The translations under genes and the position numbers were made by a program. From the NCBI RefSeq assembly GCF_032854445.1, contig NC_088301.1, positions 50,827,187 through 50,891,186 on the forward strand: a stretch of 64,000 bases of DNA, given 5' to 3'. Positions 59,801-64,000 of the stretch are shown here, in pieces. The DNA is from Liolophura sinensis. Lineage: Eukaryota; Mollusca; Polyplacophora; Chitonida; Chitonidae. The number at the start of each line of letters is the position of its first letter. The stretch's first letter is position 1. The notes under the pieces are model-generated. The model was not told where the DNA came from, did not search any database, and saw only the letters and a list, made by a program, of their open reading frames with translations.

Positions 59801-60988
59801 CTATCGTTAAACCGCAAGTTGAGGAGGCAGGGTAGACTCCAGAGACATACTGGGGATTCATGTCGGATGGTTTGCTTACTGGTAATGAAGTTACCTCCCC
59901 TATTCGTATATTTATGGAAACTGGGCCTAGTTAGTCTTTGATGTTGGCAGATGTGATTCATGCACATTCTGATAAGGCCAACAGTCATGTTTTGATCCAG
60001 AGTATTAATGAAAACTTTATGTCCGTTTCCATTACTGGAGGTTACCGTTGATTCTGATTTGGTTACTGGTTCAGTAACTGTATGGTTGTTAATACTTTGT
60101 CTGTGGAAGGTATTTCCTGTTTGCTGGGTAATGATTTAGCAGGAGATAATGTGTGTGTTCTCATGTCTGTAGTGTTCCGGTTTTGGACGGAAATACAAAA
60201 GACCTACAAGAGCAGTTTCCAGGTGTATTTCCATCTTATGTGGTTACAATATCACAGAAAAAGACTAGGGAGAAGGAAGACAATTCTTCTATTACCACTG
60301 GGGACTCGTTGGGTAATAATAATTTGGCTGAAACGTTTTTTTTCATGATATTAATGGTGTAGGGGATGATCAAGAGTTAGACAGACCTGTGTCCTCTCGA
60401 TTTGATGTGGTTAAACAACAGTCCAAAGTTCTCGAGCCTTCGGTGTTTATGAGTTTAGTGTCATGGGACATAGGGTATACATTCTGGAATTATGCATCGG
60501 TGTTGTAAACATGTCTGGGATCAAGGCATACAGAATATTCTTGATATTGGTCTATAACTATGAAAGACGGAGTTGTGAAGCTCGCATTCATTCATTCAAG
60601 TCCACTTGTGAGCACTCAACACAAAAACCGTCATAATTTTTTGTCATTCATTGTGAAGGATTTTGCTGGGTTGGCAGACATCGGCTTTAACGCCATTTGA
60701 CATTCGTCATTTGTACTCCATTTTCTGCACAGAGTTCTTTGTGAGCTTGTGTTTGGCAACGTGCTATTTTTGGAGACGTTATTTTGGAGTTTGCGTCGCT
60801 CATTGTCTCTTTGTGCTATTAGGTACATTTCATCCCAGTTTACCCTGAAAGTGGCTTTATGTGTATTTCTAAGGAACATATATCGACAGCTCGGCATCAC
60901 GGACGCTACTGTCAACCCGTCCGCCCTGGGAAGTTACACATTCACAGGAAGTTGGGGAATAAGCCAGTTATCGGACTGTCATCCGTAG
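47790..60988 (+). CDS. Gene B: candidate secreted Ig-like protein (tentative exon chain)
   Basis: Proposed exons: 47790-47844 (signal peptide MRKISFLLCFLLVFIHIF, ends in phase 1), 57536-57568 (33-bp micro-exon AVVQSSEQEV, using a GTACGG donor), 58083-58300 (Ig-like, phase 1 to 0) and 60890-60988 (ends in TAG). All junctions are phase-compatible and total about 134 codons. The third exon has VQLKGGVCSCTKTHTITWWY, the cysteine/tryptophan arrangement of an Ig B-C strand, an extra CGKSDC pair, and LTIYLTLFGPYK like an E strand. The last exon has LGITDATVNPSALGSYTF, like an E-F loop but with Phe where the second Ig cysteine would be. Doubts: the 10-kb first intron is full of repeats, the stronger micro-exon donor (GTGAGT at 57565) would break the frame, and the last intron contains a retroelement. 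Individual exons 1 and 3 are more credible than the chain. Confidence 0.3.
47845..49842. other. Repeat debris, no gene
   Basis: Contains 'tggtcaaagggaggtaattt' at 48,206, its reverse complement at 49,433-49,451, and copies of the 'ttgcgttttgat' repeat at 48,890-49,230 and 49,550-49,650. Confidence 0.45.
49840..50150 (-). mobile_element. Reverse-transcriptase fragment (Penelope-like?)
   Basis: The minus frame at 49,843-50,052 has FFSLIKLNKIYLKFGD and CIGIPIGTNCAPCFTDLYLF, the 'IGIPxGTNCAP' block of a reverse-transcriptase family I associate with Penelope-like elements. Only this core is left; there is no complete domain. Flanking non-coding sequence to 50,145 recurs at 51,955-52,115, on the other side of the 113-bp array. 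Confidence 0.6.
50152..51535 (-). repeat. 113-bp tandem array derived from an Ig-domain segment
   Basis: About 12 units of 113 bp (starts at 50156, 50269, 50382, 50495, 50608, 50721, 50834, 50947, 51060, 51173, 51286, 51399; last partial from 51511). On the minus strand each unit reads SSISIPEVNDDHTGEYTC, then SHITSHVTHVPYGRVYI. These are the E-F and G strands of an Ig domain, with the canonical D-x-G-x-Y-x-C motif. 113 is not a multiple of three, so the frame shifts at each unit and no long protein results. The outermost units share a diverged form ('catgctggacactctgaaaa'). Confidence 0.85.
51536..52829. other. Flank of the array: element copy, then nothing recognised
   Basis: Bases 51,955-52,115 repeat the sequence at 49,990-50,145 (for example 'caattagtgatgaaatt' and 'gatgtccttatacg'), a second copy of the reverse-transcriptase element's flank. 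The remainder shows no gene. Confidence 0.5.
52830..53330 (+). mobile_element. Degenerate reverse-transcriptase fragment, same family, plus strand
   Basis: The plus frame at 52,833-53,141 includes WDCATLYATLPHQDLHLRLR, corresponding to the 'FDFSTLYTTLPH' block of the family. It stops at 53,139 and similarity resumes in another frame (a 'YVKFGSAIQEHHIGVPKGTD'-like block near 53,205-53,265). It carries stops and frameshifts and is clearly dead. Confidence 0.6.
53580..54170 (+). repeat. ~360 bp repeat, tandem partial copies
   Basis: The module order is 'gaataaaaccttaattgaag', 'ggttacgtgtgacc', 'cacactgtcgtcgctgctct', 'aattatattgtattcctgca', 'attttgagtatttctagacc', 'cttaagccatgggtctaggg', and then the first module again. 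The period is about 360 bp ('gtcgctgctctgg' at 53,752 against 'tcgttgctgttatg' at 54,114). A shorter partial copy precedes it at 53,580-53,650. Its strand can encode a short hydrophobic peptide, but no conserved frame is evident across copies. Confidence 0.65.
54171..57535. other. Intergenic or gene B intron 1; two reverse repeat copies, no gene
   Basis: Reverse copies of the 360-bp repeat occur at 54,835-54,935 ('ccagagcagcgacgacagtg') and 57,165-57,260 ('cccagagcagtgacgccag'). A 99-codon minus frame at 55,110-55,409 and others match nothing I recognise. Confidence 0.4.
54732..54764. repeat. Perfect short hairpin
   Basis: 'atggggtaattat' and its reverse complement 'ataattaccccat' are separated by a 3-5 base A-rich loop. 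No T-run follows, so it is not a bacterial-style terminator. Confidence 0.7.
57536..57568 (+). CDS. Candidate micro-exon (gene B exon 2)
   Basis: A good acceptor ('ttgtttgtgttaacag') is followed by 29 bp and a strong donor (GTGAGT at 57565), or 33 bp and a weaker donor (GTACGG at 57569). Only the 33-bp form keeps frame into the Ig-like exon at 58083. It encodes AVVQSSEQEV, plausible as the end of a signal peptide and start of the mature protein. Confidence 0.35.
   Translation: MQWCSLQSKK
58083..58300 (+). CDS. Ig-like exon (gene B exon 3)
   Basis: Acceptor 'cggaacctttgcag', donor 'gtaatt', 218 bp, phase 1 in and 0 out. It encodes LDRSVQLKGGVCSC and TKTHTITWWYTGGF, then a CGKSDC pair, then TYLTIYLTLFGPYK. 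The Cys...Trp spacing and alternating hydrophobics fit an Ig B-C-D-E segment. An upstream alternative acceptor at 58061-58062 would add GSGTFA. No second Ig-type cysteine lies in this exon. Confidence 0.45.
58301..59275. other. Candidate intron of gene B, nothing recognised
   Basis: Open frames at 58,742-59,023 and others show no family resemblance. Confidence 0.35.
59276..60365 (+). mobile_element. LTR-retrotransposon remnant (gag capsid and protease pieces)
   Basis: The frame around 59,283-59,518 carries YVEFARGKEKLFDSYYRALK and LREVVLLEEFKISVP, the SCAN-like capsid pattern of Ty3/Gypsy-type gag. It ends at a TAG at 59,516. Further on, NTLSVEGISCLLGNDLAGDN (about 60,088-60,147) matches the conserved C-terminal 'LGNDLAG' of the retroviral-type aspartic protease, followed in another frame by LDGNTKDLQEQFPGVFPSYV, typical of the spacer after it. 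Several stops and frameshifts separate the pieces; no reverse transcriptase, integrase or clear LTRs are visible. It is an old, dead insertion inside the candidate gene B intron. Confidence 0.7.
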
Positions 60989-61610
60989 ATTGAGGAATAT
61001 TCCTCTTAACTGTGGATTCTAAATTTACGTGGACTACGGAAGCCGGAATATTCCATCCGAATTTGGAAACTGTAAGATTATATATATATATAGTTTTCTA
61101 TATTATTATCAGTTGTATTATATGTTTTTTTCTGTTCAAATATATATATTGAACTTAGTCAAGCGTTTGCGTGTGTCTTTGTTAGATCTTGTAAGGCTTG
61201 TCGCTAAGCTAAGAGTTAAAAAAGCCAGTCGTTTCTCATCTTTACTCTTTGATAGTGGTACCCTCACAGATGCTTAGTCCACAGCATAACCCTGGATAAT
61301 CCTGCATAAACCGGGATACTGCTGGTGGAGTATGAAAATAGCATTTTGAGTAAGTCAAGACCAGTAACTTTCTTACATTGCAGCTAACATCAACGTACCT
61401 TTGTACCTTATTCCGCCTGTCCTTTATCCAGAAATCTGCACATCACGTAAACTCGTATATAACGGCGCCTATGTAGTTGTGTTTATGTTACGTTTAGTAA
61501 ATAGTTATCAGCTAACAAAACGTGAAACATGGCTTGAAATTTTCTTCTGAAGCTTTCAATCATTACAGACAAACCCCAAGGAACAAGACTGGCGATATTT
61601 GTATCAGACA
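60366..61610. other. Spacer between retroelement and gene C
   Basis: Holds the tentative gene B terminal exon (60890-60988), a short AT run at 61,079-61,091, and a partial copy of the 360-bp repeat at about 61,335-61,440. Confidence 0.4.
60890..60988 (+). CDS. Possible Ig E-F terminal exon (gene B exon 4)
   Basis: An acceptor 'aacatatatcgacag' entered in phase 0 matches the donor at 58300. It encodes LGITDATVNPSALGSYTF and ends in DCHP and a TAG. 'DATVNPSALGSYT' resembles the D-x-G-x-Y motif of Ig F strands but lacks the cysteine. The pyrimidine tract is poor, and retroelement sequence lies just upstream, so it may be chance. Confidence 0.25.
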   Translation, partial: LGITDATVNPSALGSYTFTGSWGISQLSDCHP

Positions 61611-63203
61611 ATGTCACCGAGGCACTTTCTTCTGCTGTATGTTACATGCCTCTTTGTGGTGACGTCACTCTATCAGTCTGTGGGCGACGCGTTTAACCCT
61701 GTTTGCTTCATTGAAAGACCCTTCAGTGCCCTAAGTAAGGTAAGTGATCCGTGGTATGAACATGTGTATTTCTTCCAGGAATAAGCTATGCACTGTAAGT
61801 GAGCAACCTTCACTGACATATACAAAATGTCAAACGTTAAACGGCAGCGGAGTTACATCTCCGGGTTTGTCATCTTTATCAGCTCTTGAGAGGAAGGTCG
61901 CCTTGACTAATTTAATTATACAACTGGAGACCTCGACTGAAGACAAATAATAGTATTTGTAAAATAATGCATTTTGTTTGGGGCTCTCAACATTCACTAT
62001 TAAAACTGCATGCGAATGGTAAAATTACCATAGCGTTATATTCTACATCATTTGTTGCAGAGAAGCAGAAGTCTTGTTCAAGTGCAGACTGTACTTCCAG
62101 AATACCAATCAGTCTTAAGTTTGGAGGCAAGCTGGAAACCAAAGGATGACTGTTAGTTGCAAGCATGGATGATCATTCCATTTTCTCTTCCCTGTGTCTG
62201 CTTTTAAAAAGCCACAAACACAAAGAACATTGTCCATTTTTGTCCGTTGCGGACCTGGTTAATTCATATTTCTATGCACAGAATCACATGCACTGATCTT
62301 AATTAACTTCATCTGAAAACTTTGTCTTTTTAAATCAGCTTGAAAGTACCAGCACTTACAACTGTAGCTGGTATTAAGTTTATAGCTAACATATTATTTT
62401 ATGAGTTGGGCTGTGGTTCAAATTTTCAATCGAAAAACTGTATTTGTGATTAGCTGTAGTTCTTGCTTCTTGCATTTTCACCTAATTCTGCTTAAGTCAT
62501 GGTGCTAGGGGGCGTGTAATTTGCTACTATTTATGCATTTACACGAACAATTAGAATAAAACCCTAACTGAGGTAAATTGACAATATGTCGTACGGTTAC
62601 GTGTGGCCATTTGCCAGCTATCACACGGTCATGGCTGCTCTGGTTTCTCTCTGTATGCTGTACGTCTTAATTATATTGCAGGTACTTTGGAAATTAGTAT
62701 CCTAGGGCATTTTACTCTGTACACTCTATTCTTGGAACTTGTTGAGTTACGCTGTAATACCACATCTGAGGGATACATCTCTCCTGCAAATGTCACGAAA
62801 GTGAAGACTGGAATACAGAATCCAGATCCCAAGTTCCCGGATATACCAAACCGTTGGTGGGGAGAGAGCGGAACGGTGGTTATCGTAAACGTTGCGCAGG
62901 TCAATGCCAGTAACGTAGGACTATATCACTGCTTCGCCAAACATGATCTGTTTGATGAAAAGACAGCTATTAATATCAACATAACCATATCTGTTAACGG
63001 TAAGTAAATAGTAATCAAGTTGTAACATTTGCGATAGGTAATCCACGAGGGCCGCATACCAGATTGTGTTGTGGATTAAAATAATAAGTTTGCGTATATC
63101 CTTGATCACATATAAGTCTGCATTACATAAGGACAACTTTGTCCTTTCAGAGTGCTTACCAAGTCCTGGCACTGGTTTGTCGCCTATTCCATATGCTTTC
63201 TAG
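61611..63203 (+). CDS. Gene C: secreted single-Ig-domain protein
   Basis: Exons 61611-61734, 62682-62999 and 63151-63203 give about 164 residues with every internal junction in phase 1. Exon 1 starts MSPRHFLLLYVTCLFVVTSL, a clear signal peptide; the mature N-terminus contains NPVCFIERPFSAL. Exon 2 is one Ig domain: first cysteine in LVELRCNTTSEG, WWGESGTVVIVNVAQ, and second cysteine in NASNVGLYHCFAKHD. Sequons NTT, NVT, NAS and NIT suggest N-glycosylation. Exon 3 encodes ECLPSPGTGLSPIPYAF and a stop. There is no membrane segment, so I infer secretion. Two overlapping donors end exon 1 (61735 GTAAGG, 61740 GTAAGT); only the first keeps frame. The family is unknown; mollusc immune lectins such as FREPs carry N-terminal Ig domains, but no lectin domain follows here. 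Confidence 0.55.
62465..62690 (+). repeat. ~360 bp dispersed repeat abutting gene C's Ig exon
   Basis: 'cctaattctgcttaagtcat', 'gtgctagggggcgtgtaatt', 'ctaactgaggtaaattgac', 'ggttacgtgtggccatttgc', then 'ttaattatattg'. In other copies the sequence continues 'tattcctgca'; here it becomes 'cag' and the Ig exon begins. The repeat therefore supplies the end of the intron, including the acceptor. Confidence 0.65.
62682..62999 (+). CDS. Gene C Ig-domain exon (phase 1-1)
   Basis: 318 bp, acceptor 'aattatattgcag', donor GTAAGT, entered and left in phase 1, the classic arrangement for a shuffled Ig module. The domain has both Ig cysteines about 60 residues apart but no tryptophan in the usual C-strand place; a WW pair occurs later instead. 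The frame extends upstream of the acceptor without a stop to 62603, but that part lies in the dispersed repeat. Confidence 0.65.
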
Positions 63204-64000
63204 GAAGGATTCGAAAATCGTTTTTCCTTATACATCTTACCTCAGTCTAAATCAGTGTGTTATAAATGCAAATGCATGGGATTATGCAAGCTAGGGACTA
63301 GACGTTAAAATGTTTGCAAAACTTCCCTGATTTGAATGTGATACATCACAGTAAATGATAACATGCTAAAAGTATTGATTTTTATATTGTCTTCAGATTT
63401 TGATTAAGAATTTAGCCGTCCAAATAGACTTTCGTTATATCAGTGGCCAACCATAATGTACGTACCAATTCATTAATCGCGGGACCAATTTCCGACATTC
63501 AACCCGAATCACCCCCCAATTAAGACAGTATATAAAGTAAGACAGTTTGAAATCTGTCGTTCATCAAAAATATATTCCTCAGTTGCGTATTGACTAAAAC
63601 TGCCCATCCAACACCGCGATCTTATCTGACAATGAATACCAGGTTAAGGGGAATAACACATACTGATGAATCATATCAGAAGACGATCTGAAGACAAACC
63701 AGCAATACTAATTTTCAAGTCGTTAAATAATAAATACCGAGGACTTATATTTGTATAAAAACTACACTGGATTCCCATGGCACTTGAACCAATTTCAAAT
63801 TTCACAATTCACAAACCATCATGTATTTAGCGAATTTAATATAACTCTATTGTAAAATTTAGGAGATATATCTATTATGGTGATAGCGATTGATGGAAAC
63901 AGTTTGTCGGGCATGGGCAATTAGAAAAAGAGCTAGATCTTATCGTATGGGCACATTTAAAATGTCAACATAGTCCAGTAGGAACTAATGCTTTCTTACG
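63204..64000. other. 3' flank of gene C
   Basis: An AATAAA lies in 'taataaatacc' near 63,730 and could serve gene C, though it is over 500 bp past the stop. A copy of the 'ttgcgttttgat' repeat family covers about 63,430-63,660. No further exon is recognised before the window ends. Confidence 0.4.

Noticed and set aside
61740-61745. Stronger-looking donor GTAAGT for gene C exon 1
   Set aside because: Using it puts a stop eight codons into the Ig exon; the GTAAGG donor five bases earlier keeps the frame.
62631-62681. ATG with a hydrophobic stretch just before the Ig exon, as an alternative signal peptide
   Set aside because: It lies inside the dispersed repeat and is in a different frame from the Ig domain, hitting a stop soon after.

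Overview
The window is eukaryotic and AT-rich, with intron-rich genes, tRNA-derived SINEs, minisatellites and broken retroelements. The SINE tail ending in 'gtaaaacacca' (reverse 'tggtgttttacgcc'), the dispersed 'tggtcaaagggagrtaattt' word and the many 'acatgtac' palindromes are what I associate with mollusc genomes. I therefore read it as mollusc nuclear DNA; the species cannot be told from the sequence.

Left third (1-22,605, minus strand): one long gene. I could thread 37 coding exons through it, every junction phase-consistent and with AG acceptors and GT donors throughout. They give about 1,648 codons from an ATG at 22,605 to the left edge, where the gene runs off the window. The protein looks like CCDC162 (DUF4549 type), whose function I do not know. 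Its introns hold an (AT)n run, A/T tracts and a minisatellite of about 40 bp.

Middle (22,606-30,850): no gene that I can support. It holds a tRNA-type SINE, a 16-17 bp minisatellite of about 900 bp, a small inverted-repeat element, and a 33/36 bp (69 bp higher-order) minisatellite that stays open on both strands only because its unit is a multiple of three.

Right half (30,850-64,000, plus strand): repeat-dense DNA carrying what look like three small, fast-evolving secreted or surface protein genes, each assembled here from phase-compatible exons. Gene A (30,856-39,015) has a signal exon, an 18 bp micro-exon, a four-cysteine domain and a possible membrane-anchor exon. Gene B (47,790-60,988) has a signal exon, a micro-exon and an Ig-like domain split by an intron that contains a gag/protease remnant. 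Gene C (61,611-63,203) has a signal exon, a phase 1-1 immunoglobulin-domain exon with four N-glycosylation sequons, and a short terminal exon. Genes A and B share the order signal exon / phase 1-1 micro-exon / 218-bp exon (phase 1 in, 0 out). At 50,152-51,535 a 113-bp tandem array, on the minus strand, repeats the E-F-G strand part of an Ig domain about 12 times and lies between two copies of a reverse-transcriptase-element fragment. A dispersed repeat of about 360 bp ends exactly at the acceptor of gene C's Ig exon. Together this suggests an immunoglobulin-type locus being reshaped by repeats; that reading is inference and needs transcript evidence.
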